Source: Mesostigma viride
Lineage: Eukaryota; Streptophyta; Mesostigmatophyceae; Mesostigmatales; Mesostigmataceae
DNA length: 55,000 nucleotides
Assembly: GCA_009746045.1 (NCBI GenBank)
Contig: RPFO01000080.1
Location: 7,554,616 to 7,609,615, forward strand
Direction of reading: 5' to 3'
This document shows positions 1 through 15,717 of this stretch, piece by piece. The position numbers were made by a program, and so were the translations under genes. Within the stretch, counting starts at the first letter, position 1; each line of letters begins with the position of its first letter. A model generated the notes under the pieces. That model had not been told where the DNA came from, did not search any database, and was given only the letters and a program-made list of their open reading frames with translations.

Positions 1-2028
<2,028 letters not shown>

Positions 2029-5000
2029 ATGGCGAGCGCTGGCTCCGGTGAGCCCGTCGACCACGGCGGCAAGAATGAATCACATTGGGATAATTGGCTC
2101 TCCGAATCCCTTCAAGACCTGCGATCCAAGAAGTTGCAGCGCTTCCTTCGCACGGGCAAGTTGAAACTGAGGCCTGAGGTCACCCCAATCTGCTGGACCC
2201 GCATGTTGTCGTGCTACCTGTGACACAATTATGGATCCGTTCAATATGCAGTGCGTTATGAAGTCGCTCGTTCGCTATCAAGTTGCCCGTGATATCTTGT
2301 CTTGACACTTGAGATGATTGCATGCATCTAGGGGGTCGGTTCGGCCCGTTCTAGATTAATTGACGGTAGAATGGCACCGCAGACCTTTCCTGCGACGCTT
2401 ATCATGTGAAACCAGCGCAGTAACGTCGTGGTATTTTAATCGGCACTGCTTAAGAAACTAGATAATCCTTTCTTTCCCAGGATGCCACCTGTAAGAGCCC
2501 CGTCACGCGCCCTGCAAGTAGGACTGGCCCTCAGGAGCTGGCAGGTCTAGAAAAATAGTCGCGGCCGCGAGGGCATAGTCTTGTAAGCACCCGGTCCTCC
2601 ACAAATGGTTACCGCAGCTTTGCTTGGTTGTGCTGAGCCCATGTGCGCACAATTCATCCCAGTTTTGGTTTACTCATAACTACGACTATGCTAACGCACG
2701 CGTCTCTTCGTCCCTACTGGCCAGACTTAGGGTGGTACTTGACGCTCTGTGCTCGTGCATCCCTTCATCATCCATGCATCCATTTATCATCCACCCACCC
2801 ACCCACCCACCCACCCACCCACCTACCCACCCACCCACCCACCCACCCACCCACCCACCCACCCACCCACCCACCCACCCACCCACCCACCCACCCACCC
2901 ACCCACCCACCCACCCACCCACCCACCCACCCACCCACCCACCCACCCACCCACCCCCACCCACCCACCCACCCACCCACCCACCCACCCACCCACCCAC
3001 CCACCCACCCACCCACCCATCCTCATGCAGTGCACACGACGGGGTCCTCCGTCGAGGTGGAGGTGGCCAGGCACGTGCTGACGTCGTGGCTACGAGACGA
3101 AGACCCGGGTATGGACCTGTCCAGTGACGGTGACGGTCCACAGCAGCAAGGCCAGCCAAGCAAAGGCCCCACCGCAGAGCTGGTCCGCCTCAAGCTGTTC
3201 TCAGGTACGTTGTTCGCGTTGCTGAATACAAGTAAAGTGCTCCGGACCTCTGGTGGGCTGTCTGGAGGTGCATCCTGTGTGACTTGGACCATTGGGGTGA
3301 GGTAGGGGCTTTGGGAGAAAGAATGGGGGAGCCATTAGGGACAAGCCATGGCTGTCTGGAGGTGCAGGCTTGACATGGAATGAAGGCAGTTTGCTTGCAC
3401 GATGGCATCTTTTACTCCCATTCACGCTTGACCTGTCGGGACCCCGCGACTCTCCCAACGGAGGCACGCAAATGTGAGAATCAAGGCATTGAGGCCAGCA
3501 GGCAGCATACCTGTTACTCATTTACCCTACTTACCCCCTGGGTCTCCCAACGGAGGTTATGGAATAAATGGATGAATGAATCCCCCGTTTAGCGATCCAG
3601 GACTCCGCATCATCCTCTACTTGTGTCGAAGGGGGTCAAATCGCTCGATTCTGATTCTGTAGGTCGTTGGCACGTACAAACAAGAATAGCGCTGAAAAAC
3701 TGGGTAAGTCATCCCATACATTAGAGTTACTGCAACGGTGCTGTCGCTTGTACGGTAGCTTTTTGGTGCCGAATGTAATGAGAATATGCCTTGTTGTACC
3801 TATGCATATGGCTGTCCGCCCCTTCACACAATCTCTGGTGGGGGATCCTGAACTCCCGCAGGAAGCACCTAGAGGGGTCCTTCTAATACGAGCCGTGCTG
3901 TCTCCCTTGTCACGGCTACGGTACATTTTTCCTTATTCCCAGGCAAAATTCAATCCTCTAGTACTGTGCCTGCCTATCTCCCTACTGACTACTCCAATGC
4001 ACTCTTCTTGTCCCCCCCCCCTCCCCAAAGGCATGGGCTACATGGACCTGTCCTCTCCGGTAGTCACACTGCGCTTGCGGATCCCCCTTGATGCTAGCAA
4101 CCGCGCTAATGCTAGTAACCGCGCTAATGCTAGTAACCGCGCTAATACTAGCAACCGCGCTAATGCTAGTAACCGCGCTAATACTAGCAACCGCGCTAAT
4201 GCTAGTAACCGCGCTAATGCTAGTAACCGCGCTAATGCCCTCTTCTTGGCCCGGCCCCCCACCTCCCCTACCCACAGGCAACCTGCCATCTCTATATGTT
4301 CTTACTGTGCATGTCTATTGCCCTAGTACCCACTCTAGTGCACTCCTACTCACATTCGCCCCCCTGGGGCTTTGCAGTTAGATTCGCTCCACTGGTTCAT
4401 ATTGGAGAATTTCAAACGCATTTGCACCGCTCGCCAGTAAATAGCTTTTTCGCAGTTGGGCTATCGCTTGGGATGCCTTCGGAGCAGGAGACCCCTATAG
4501 TCATGAAAATCATGCAAGAGGTACTGTGTTTGAATCCAGTATCGTACAATAAATTTCAGTCTCCTTGTTCCCCCCCCCACCTCCCCCACCCCCAGGCAAC
4601 TACTACATGGGCCCTCTATATATTGTACTGTGCTTGTCGATTGTCTTAGTACCCACTCGAGTGCTCTCTCCTTGGCCCCCCCCCCCCTTCCCTACCTCAC
4701 CCCCAGGCAACGACTACATGGGCCTGTCCTCCCACGAGGCGGTGCGGGAGGCAGCCGCCAATGCGGGGGCGCAGCTGGGCCTGGGGCCTCGGGCGTCGGC
4801 GCTCGTGTGCGGCTATACAACGCTGCACCAGCAGCTGGAGCAAGCGCTGGCAAAGTTAAAGGTAAGCGAGGCTGGCGCAAGGCACCTAGCAAAAGAGTAT
4901 GCGGTAGGGTATTGGCAAATCTGAAGGTGAAAGGGGCTGGCTCAGGGTGCCTGAAAGGAAAGCATGTGTTAGTTAGGGCAATTGCAAAGCTCAAGGTTAG

Positions 5001-8000
5001 GGGGGCGGTGGCAAAAACCAAGGTACCTGATAGCCAAGAAACAAACCGCGCGAAGGTAATGGCAGATGATGCCCCGAGATGGGGGTGCGCTGGCTTGAAG
5101 CTTTACTCCTATCTAATAGTGAGGGCAGATGATACCCCGAGATAGGGGGTGCGCTGGCTTGAAGCTTTACTCCTATCTAATAGTGAGGGAAATAGAAACA
5201 ATGATACCCCGAGATAGGGGGTGCGCTGGCTTGAAGCTTTACTCCTATCTAATAGTGAGGGAAATAGAAACAGTGCCCAGCGTGAGGGAGGGGCCATTAG
5301 CGAACTTGGAATGGGTCGTGGCAAGGCTGAAGGTAGGGGGAAAGGGTTATACGATGGGAAAATAATACATGATATTATATTATACTACTATTATATTATA
5401 TTATATTATATTATATTATATTATATTATATTATATTATATTATATTATATTATATTATATTATATTATATTATATTATATTATATTATATTATATTATA
5501 TTATATTATATTATATTATATTATATTATATTATATTATATTATATTATATTATATTATATTATATTATATTATATTATATTATATTATATTATATTATA
5601 TTATATTATATTATATTATATTATATTATATTATATTATATTATATTATGGGGAAAGATTATGTCGGGGAAAAAGAAGTATACCATGGGAAAATGAATTT
5701 ATATAGTATTATCACATTATATTTGGGGGAAAGACTATACTGCTACAGGGAAGTCTTGACTCATTAGTAATTGTACGAATCCTCCTCATGAGAAAGATTC
5801 GCACGAATGAACTAAAGTTGAAGCTTAAAACGATCTCGATTGAATACAAGGTACATGTGGTCTGGCTCTCTCAGGACTACAGTGACGCCTGCATAGATCC
5901 CACACAGGTACCTGACTAAATTCTGGAGTAAAACGTATCGGAAAAAATGTCATTTTTACAAAATTTGTACTAATGAGTGAAGACTTCCCTGTGGGAAAGA
6001 GTCATAGCAGAGGAAAAGGAGACAGGGCATCAGCTCAAGGGTCTATGGGGGGGGCATTATCAAATTCAAGGTGGAGCAACTGCTGGACATCTTGAAGGTA
6101 ATGGGGGGGGGGGACAGTTTGGAAGGCCACGGGGGTGCTGGCAAAGCTGAAGGGAAAGGAGGGTCTTGGAAGAAGAGCCAATGCCAATGGGACAACAAAA
6201 AGAGCCTATAGCAAAACAGTTGTAGCTCCACAAGTGTCCTAAATTTCGATACTGCTGGTGGCTGCAAGTACATTGAATAGCGACCGTCGTTGCTACTACA
6301 AGCATTGTCGCTATAGGAGTGTCTTGCCTTGCCTTGTCAGTTTCTGGTATGCCGAGGTGGACACGCATTTTCGCTGGTACTAATCTAGTATTGGAGCTGT
6401 TTTGCTAATCCTAGTAGACGCGCAGGTACCCGCACTAGCTGTCATATGGGACCGCTCCGTGTTTCACAACTGCGACGATGCTGGTTGGAGTTGATTACTG
6501 GCGGCCGCAGGGCACGGAGGACTGCCTCCTTTTTCCCACCGGGTTTGCAGCGAATCTGGCCGTGGTCACCGCACTCTGCGCGCCAGGCCGCGTGGGTGAC
6601 GACAAAGGCGACGACAGAGGCGATGGCCAAGGCGATGACAAGGGTGTTACGATGCGACGGCCAGGCAAGGGAGGTGCGACGGGACAAGGAATCTGCAGGG
6701 GAGGCATGGCGAGAGGGGGGGGCGGTGGCTATTTTTAGCGACGAGCTCAACCATGCGTCTATTATTGACGGGACGGCGTTGGCGCGGTTTCGATACGGCG
6801 CGGAGCTGCACGTGTACCGGTGCGTGTGTATAGTTAGATTTAGTGAATAGGCATGAATGTGGGGAACATGAATGTGCTTCGTGTTTTGGGTAGCACACTG
6901 CGGTTCAAAGATAAGGGGCAGCATGTGTAGCCTTGCGTGCTCTACCGTTCCCTTATTGAATGGAGATACGACCAATGGAGTCATGATGATTGCAAATACA
7001 GTGGATATAAGGCAACTTGAGTGTGACTTTAGCAGAGCTATGCCATGCTCTATGATTGATCAATAGCAGGAGTGCATAATGTCGGCTCAACAGCCATTGG
7101 CAGCGTGGTAGTGATTAAATAATACAGAAATAAGGAAATATTTTGTTCAGAGATTTGGCAATGATTGCTACAGTGGAAGTCGTAATGGCCAGACCTGTGC
7201 TGCATGGCTCAGCTACGAGGCGGGCTTCCTGCGTAGATCTCTGGCATCATTGGACCCATTGTAAGCTGATATGAAATACTAGCATAGTAGTATACTATGC
7301 TAGTATTGGTGCGTCTTTACTCATGCCAATAGTGATGTCAATATACTACTAGCTGTTGATTAGGCCAAGTAGTCAGGTATATATGTATGGTGGTGTGAAC
7401 GTATACGGAATTGGGGTGTGTCGATGACATACCACTATTTGTATATGCATAGGCTTCCATGCCTGTGTATATATAGTAGTTTCATTTCCTTATGTTGCAT
7501 GTGTGCCACTCTCACGTCCGTAATTTATCATTCTCAATGAATATATTTAGTTGTATATATGTATAGTGACCCATGCCGGCTTGTATTTTTTTTCGTCGTG
7601 GTATCTCTGGTCGGCGTTGGCTTTGGTTATGTTTCATTGGGTGCCTTCACTCTGACGTAAGTAATTATAATTATTAATATATATAGGTGGTATCGCTTGT
7701 TAGCGTTGGCTTTGTTTATGTTTCATTGGGTGCCTTCACTCTGATGTAAGTAATTATAATTTTTAATATATATATGGATAGAATCTGTGGGGGGCGCGCC
7801 TTGTGGAATCTGCCTCCGTGGCTGAGCATGTAACAAGTATAGTTGCATTTTTGGTGGCGCTTTGGGATGTATGTTTGTTTCGTTGCCGATCGCAGCCACA
7901 ACGACTTGCGCCACCTCGAAGCCCTACTGAGGGAATCCCAGGCGGCACGCAAGGTGGTCATCACGGACAGCCTCTTCAGCATGGATGGTACGCCAAAAAC

Positions 8001-11000
8001 AACGTTTAGCATGGATGGTGGGAATGATGGTCTAGATCAGGGAGGTGTGAACAGCACAGGTGGTATGCGAACAAAACAGAATTAGAGATGGTGATACTCC
8101 ATGGGGTTGTCTTGGCCAGGGAGGAGGACGGGAGGGTTAGTGGGAAAGGAGGGGAGAAGCAGGGGGGGGGGGGAGGGGAGAGGAGAGGAGGGGAAGGAGG
8201 GGAGAGGACAGGAGGGGAAGGAGGGGAGAGGAGAGGAGGGGAAGGGAGGGGAGAGGAGAGGAGGGGAAGGGAGGGGAGAGGAGAGGAGGGGAAGGGAGGG
8301 GAGAGGAGAGGAGAGGAAGGGAGGGGAGAGGAGAGGAAGGGAGGGGAGAGGAGAGGAGAGGAAGGGAGGGGAGAGGAGGGGAGAGGAAGGGAGGGGAGAG
8401 GAGAGGAGGGGAGGGGACGAGGGGAGACGGGCAGTGGGGTGGTGCGTGTGGTATTCGTGTACGTTGTTGGGTCCATCTCATGTGCCTGTTAATAAGGATG
8501 CCAATGGCCATCCTTGTGTTATACCTAGTAAGGGGCTAGTCATGGCACTGAGATATACTTATTTCGGGTCTAGTCATGGTACTGCCAGTCCTTTGTCTAG
8601 CCCCTCGCGGACTAGTCCCTGTACCTGCGATCCCAAGTATCACCTGCTATGGCGTGGCGCGTGCGGATACAAACCCAGGATGGCCCGTAGTAAGGAATTC
8701 CCAGTTAGGAGTTCCCAGGGCGCTCACAGTGCCGTGTGGTTCCCGGTGCATGCGGAACGGGCGCAGAATAGACACCTGCTGTCTCGGGCCCAATTACGTT
8801 GCTGTTATTCCTGGTGTCGTATCAATTTTCATGGCATGCGCCTTTCTAAAAACGAGTTTGGGTAATGGTGTTATGTTAGTGGTTGTTTATCCTTTAACTA
8901 ACTAGTATTCTATACTATAACTGGTTATATGTTATCTGTCCCTCAATTTTCTGTATGTTTTCCGTTTGTCTCATGGGCTGGGAGACGCACAGGTGGGGTG
9001 GCCGACCTGGTGGGTTTCGTGACGTTTGCAAGTGTTATCCAACGGTGCGTCCAACTCTTGTTGCATGGACTACTTGACGGGTGCCCACAGGTGACGTGGC
9101 CGACCTTGCGGGCCTTGCAACGCTGCGCAGAAAGTACAAATTCCTGCTCGTGCTGGATGAGGCGCACGCGACGTGCGTGTACGGCAAGCACGGTACGCGA
9201 GTCCGGGCATGCCAATCGCAGATTAACTTTTGCGACCGCCTTGATGATCTGTTGCTTATTGATCAACCAGCTTTTGATAAACCCACTTTATGTAGGGATA
9301 ATTGCTGATCAACCAACTCCTATCTATTGATCAACCAACTCATATCTATTGATCAACCAAGTCATATCTATTGATCAACCAACTCATATCTATTGATCAA
9401 CCAACTCTTATCCATTGATTAACCAACTTCATCGCTCTATTCATCAACCAACTCCTATAATTTGATCAACCAAATTCATCGCTCTACTGATCTGTGGAAT
9501 CAGAGCTGGGCTGGGAATGCATGGCCCTACAGCAGTAATGCATCGCCCTACAGCGCAGTGTATGCTGGCGGTGGCCCGGACGGTGGCCTAGGGAGGCACA
9601 GCGTCCCTGGTCTGACAACGGCCTGTTTGCGCCTCGCCGTAGCCATCGTCCGGATGGTAGCTACGAGGCACCATGGTCCGGACTCTCCAGACCTGCGCCG
9701 GTGGTCCCCTTGGTAGCATGCAACGGCGCCCCGCCGTGCGCCGTCCAAACAGTCCTGGAGGAACTGCAGAAGGTGGCTTCCCCAATGTGGGGAGCATGTT
9801 GTTCAGCATACTGACGCATGTATACAGCCAGCATCGCGAACCTGCAGGGTGTATGGATTAGTAGAGTGGATGTAGTATTAGTCCTAACAACATTAAATAG
9901 TAGTAGAACTTAATATCTACTAGTAGTGCAAGTGAATGTAACTGTGGTAGTATCATGTATTGTCTCTTTGATAATAACATCCTACCATGGCAGTGCAAGG
10001 CACTATTATGGCAGGAGACTGCATTCCATCTGACCTATCTTATTTGTGTCATCGCCATCTCCTGCCGCTGCCCTCCCATTCCACAAAAATCCCGCGCTGT
10101 TGACTCACGGCCATCATCGCTTGTTTTGCTGCTCCATCTGGCATCCGTGCCGATTCACTGCCATGATGTGCACGCCACAGGTAGCACACTAAGATCTCAG
10201 TCAGGCAACCAGCGCAGGCGTGGCATTACTATACTATAGTGACCATGGTATCAATCAGGCAACCAACGCAGGCGTGAAATGTTGAGTACATATATCCAAT
10301 CGCGTCAGCTGTCTGCCACTCCCTTGGGCATTTCGGATCTCCCTGTTTCTCTTGTTTGTCTATTTTCCCCTAGCACTGCTTTGATCTTTTCAGGTGTCTC
10401 CACGTTCCTTGACAAGTACGCCGAATCTATCGAGACCAGGTTGCTACGAAATAAACAAGAGGCTCGACCCTAGTTCCGGCGCACCGAATTAGTAGCGAAT
10501 AATTTTGGAAGGTCATTTCCACACTGGTTCCACCCCGCATTTGTACTAGGCCGCCGAGAGTATCAGTCCGGATCTTCTCTTCCCTCTGAACCACCCGAAG
10601 TCGAGTCCGTACAACCTGGTATTCAGATTCACTCCGTACCTTCTCGTTCATATCCGTCTGGGTGGGTGGCCTTTGCCTGACCAGCTCAACTTCTCCACAC
10701 CTGACCTGCACCACCTGCACCTGAGTAGCGGCAGTGCAGGTGGTGCAGGTCCATGTGCAGTAGATTCCGGTCGAAACTCGGGGGTTCTTATCGACCTGCA
10801 CTCGGACTAGGGACAGCTCCAGGAGTCCAGAAGTACAAACAGGATGGAAACACGACCCACTCTAGGGGTGTGGAGACACCCTTACGCATGATCTTAGTAT
10901 TTGTTCTTAATGAATAATAGTATCATCGGAATGTATAATCACAGTATCAATTATCTTTGTTCTTAATTATTTGTAGTATTTATGTCCAACTATTCTTTTA

Positions 11001-14000
11001 TTCCTTGCCGCTTGTTCTACGACCCACCCATGCCCCATCCGCGCGCGCAGGGGAGGGCCTGGCACATGCGGCGGGCGTGCATGACCAAGTGGACCTGAGT
11101 GTGGGCACGCTCAGTAAAGCCGTGGGCTGCCTGGTGAGTGTCATCACATAGACCTCTAGCACACGCCGAGTAAAGCCGTGGGCTGCCTGGTGACTTGTAC
11201 GTATACATATGCGGACCGCTGACTACATGGCGATCCTGATTATTCAGCAGAGCTTGTATAGTGTCGCTTTCTTGCGAGGATGCACTTAAGGGACAGCAGC
11301 ACTGCATTGCCGCTCCACCAATCACACAACCATGTGCACACACGCGCGCACGCACACACACACACACAGGCACACACACACACACAGGCACACGCACACG
11401 CACACGCACACGCACACACACACGCACACGCACACGCAAACGCACACACACACGCACACGCACACGCACACGCACACGCACACGCACACGCAAACGCACA
11501 GGCACACGCACACGCACACGCACACGCACACGCACACACACACGCACACGCACACGCACACGCACACGCACACGCACACGCACACGCACACGCACACGCG
11601 CACGCATACGCACACGCACACGCACACGCACACGCACACACACACGCACACGCACACGCACAAGCACACGCACACGCACACGCACACGCACACGCACACG
11701 CACACGCACACGCACACGCACACGCACACGCACACGCACACGCACACGCACACGCACACGCACACGCACACGCACACGCACAGGCACACGCATACGCACA
11801 CGCACACGCACACGCACACGCACACGCACACGCACACGCACACGCACACGCACACGCACACGCACACATGCATGTGCGAAAAGAGGGGGGAAATGGAAAG
11901 ATGTGTGGACCCTGCCCAGGTTTGTTCAAACTTGATGGAAAGGTGAAAGGTGTTGGAACACTCCACAGGCCAGGTGTCGCGCGCATGCGGTGGCCTGTAC
12001 TTTGGAGTGATGGTGGTACCAGGAGGTATTATCATAACCAACCTCCTATTACCAACCTCCTATAACCAACCTCCCATAAACAATTTCCTGTAACCAAATC
12101 TCTTATAGCCAATCTCTTATTACCAATCTCCTATTACCAACCTCCTATAACCAGCCTCCTATAACCAACCTCCCATTAAACAATTTCCTATAACCAACCT
12201 CCTATAACCAATCTCCTATAACCAATCTCTTATTACTAATCTCCTATAACCAACCTCCTATTAACCAACCTCCTATTAACCAACCTCCTGTTAGCCAACC
12301 TCCTATTAACCAACCTCCTACAACCAATCTCCTATAACCAATCTCCTATAACCAATCTCCTATAACCAATCTCCTATAACCAACCTCCTATTAACCAACC
12401 TCCTGTTACCCAACCTCCTATTAACCAACCCCCTATGAAGCAATGTGCAACAAAAGGGTACAGTGACAGCACGATGTTGCATGGTGGCTACGATATGAGC
12501 TAAACATATCCCCTGCATGTTGACAGTAGTTATTTAGTGATCATCCTTGCATCTTGTTGGACATGCTGATTGTGTCCATCGCCTCGGGCGCATACACATA
12601 CCTCGCACCACGTTGGCAGACATGACATTCCTGCTGTGTGCCACTTCTCCCCCACCCCCAACACCTATCTCCCCCCTCCTACCCTCACGCCCATCCCCCA
12701 CCCACCCCAACCCTGCCTGTCCCCTTTCATGACTCCTTGGGACGTGTACGGATGGGCGGAATCCAACATGGCATCCGGCACGGCGGCTATTGGGCAACAA
12801 TCTCGCCACGGCATGCACCGAGATGAGTTATGGCATTGCAAGGCACCCATCTCGCCGTATTGTCCACGCCCCTAACCTGACCCTCTTCTCTTATCACTTT
12901 GTGGGACCCCCTTCTCTGATCACTTTGTGGGAGCCCCTTCTCTAATCACTTTGTGGGACCCCCTTCTCTTATCACTTTGTTCGGCATATGCGTTGGCGGC
13001 ATTCGCCACGGTGATCACTGAACAACAACCCTCTCGGCTGCGGCCCACATCCACAGGGTGGCTTTGTGGCGTGCAGCAGCGCATGGAAGGCCTGGCTCCT
13101 CAACCGCGGCCGCTCGTACATCTACTCGACCGCGCTGCCCTTGCCCGTGGTGGCGGCGGCGCTGGCCTCCGTCAACGTGTCCTCGTCCTCACGAGGCGAC
13201 GACCTGCGGGCGCGGCTGTGGGGCAACATCCACAGGCTGTGTGGCCCGCTGGGAATCCAGGTATGTCTTTGGGGGTGGGGTTGCTAGTTCAATAAAGGTC
13301 TTATTCTTCCCATGGCCCGCTGGGGGTCCACGTATGTCTTTGGGGGAGAGGCGGGCTGGACATTCCAACAAAGGTGGTGTCGTTTCCCTGGCCGGCTGCG
13401 AAGCCAAGTATGTCTTTCAGTAAGGGTGTTGCATGGGAGAAGGGTAGGGCTTTAGTTCCGTGGATTGCTGGGGACCTAGGTGGGGCATTTCGAAGGGGGG
13501 TACAAATACAGTTAGTAACTAATTAAAGAACTAGTTTTACTCTCCCTCCCTCCCTCCTTCCCTCCCTCCCTCCCTCCCTCCCTCCCTCCCTCCCTCCTCC
13601 TCCCTCCCTCCCTCCCTCCCTCCCTCCCTCCCTCCCCCTCCCTCCCTCCCTCCCTCCCTCCCTCCTCCCTCCCTCCCTCCCTCCCTCCCTCCCTCCCTCC
13701 CTCCCTCCCTCCCTCCCTCCCTCCCTCCCTCCTCCTCCCTCCCTCCCTCCCTCCCTCCCTCCCTCCTCCCTCCCTCCCTCCCTCCCTCCCTCCCTCCCTC
13801 CCTCCTCCCTCCCTCCTCCCCCCTCCCTCCCTCCCTCCCTCCCTCCCTCCTCCCTCCCTCCCTCCCTCCCTCCTCCCTCCTCCCTCCCTCCCTCCCTCCC
13901 TCCCTCCCTCCCTCCCTCCCTCCCTCCCTCCCTCCCTCCTCCCTCCCTCCCTCCCTCCCTCCCTCCCTCCCTCCCTCCCTCCTCCTCCCTCCTCCCTCCC

Positions 14001-15369
14001 TCCCTCCCTCCCTCCCTCCCTCCCTCCCTCCCTCCCTCCCTCCCTCCCTCCCTCCCTCCCTCCCTCCCTCCCTCCCTCCCTCCTCCCTCCCTCCCTCCCT
14101 CCCTCCCTCCCTCCTCCCTCCCTCCTCCCCCTCCTCCCTCCCTCCCTCCTCCCTCCCTCCCTCCTCCCTCCCTCCTCCCTCCCTCCCTCCCTCCCTCCCT
14201 CCTCCCTCCCTCCTCCTCCCTCCCTCCCTCCCCTCCTCCCTCCCTCCCTCCCTCCTCCTCCCTCCTCCCTCCCTCCTCCCTCCCTCCCTCCCTCCCTCCC
14301 TCCCTCCCTCCCTCCCTCCCTCCCTCCCTCCCTCCCTCCTCCCTCCCTCCCTCCCTCCCTCCTCCCTCCCTCCCTCCCTCCTCCCTCCCTCCCTCCCTCC
14401 CTCCCTCCCTCCCTCCTCCTCCCTCCCTCCCTCCCTCCCTCCCTCCTCCCTCCCTCCCTCCCTCCTCCCTCCCTCCCTCCCTCCCTCCCTCCCTCCCTCC
14501 CTCCCTCCCTCCCTCCTCCCTCCTCCCTCCCTCCTCCCTCCCTCCCTCCCTCCCTCCCTCCCTCCTCCCTCCCTCCCTCCTCCCTCCCTCCCTCCCTCCT
14601 CCCTCCCTCCCTCCCTCCTCCTCCCTCCCTCCTCCCTCCTCCCTCCTCCCTCCCTCCTCCCTCCTCTCCTCCTCCCTCCTCTCCTCCCTCCCTCCCTCCC
14701 TCCCTCCCTCCCTCCCTCCTCCCTCCCTCCCTCCCTCCCCCTCCCTCCCGCCCCCTCCCGCCCTCCCGCCCTCCCGCCCTCCGCCCTCCCGCCCCCCTCC
14801 CTCCCTCCTCCCTCCCTCCCTCCCTCCTCCCTCCCTCCCTCCCTCCCTCCCTCCCTCCCTCCCTCCCTCCCTCCCTCCCTCCTCCTCCCTCCCTCCCTCC
14901 CTCCCTCCCTCCCTCCCTCCCTCCCTCCCTCCCTCCCTCCTCCCTCCCTCCCTCCCTCCTCCCTCCTCCCTCCCTCCCTCCCTCCCTCCCTCCCTCCCTC
15001 CTCCTCCCTCCCTCCCTCCCTCCCTCCCTCCCTCCCTCCCTCCCTCCCTCCTCCCTCCCTCCTCCCTCCCTCCCTCCCTCCCTCCCTCCCTCCCTCCCTC
15101 CCCTCCCTCCCTCCCTCCCTCCCTCCCTCCCCTCTCCCTCCCTCCCTCCCTCCCTCCTCCCTCCCTCCCTCCCTCCCTCCCTCCCTCCCTCCCTCCTCCC
15201 TCCCTCCCTCCCTCCCTCCCTCCCTCCCTCCCTCCCTCCCTCCTCCCTCCCTCCCTCCCTCCCTCCCTCCCTCCCTCCCTCCCCCCCCCCCCTCTCTCTC
15301 CCTCCCTCCCTCTCCCTCCCTCCCTCCCTCCCTCCCTCCCTCCCTCCCTCCCTCCCTCCCTCCCTCCCT

Positions 15370-15462
<93 letters not shown>

Positions 15463-15645
15463 TGCGTGTGTGTGTGTGTGTGTGTCTGTGTGTGTGGCTC
15501 ACTGGGATCCAGTCAGGTGGGTGCGTGGGAGTGGGGGTAAGGGTGAGGGTGGGGGCCAGGGAGGGAGATAAACCTGGTGGTCCCAATGACGGGCTCGATG
15601 TTCCAAGGAGGCATGGCTTTTGCCGTGGCCGCTGGGTGGGTGGGT

Positions 15646-15717
<72 letters not shown>

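Noticed and set aside
2624-3159. Thr-His-Pro-Pro and Gly-Trp-Val repeat proteins
   Set aside because: Artefacts of (CCCA)n; only the last 60 codons in one + frame are BIOF exon 2.
9246-9480. Regular spaced repeats that could suggest a CRISPR-like array
   Set aside because: Units are directly adjacent without unique spacers, and the genome is eukaryotic; it is a minisatellite.
11017-12065. Six overlapping frames of about 200-280 codons (Arg-Val, Cys-Ala, Thr-His and similar)
   Set aside because: All come from the (CACGCA)n hexamer repeat in a BIOF intron.
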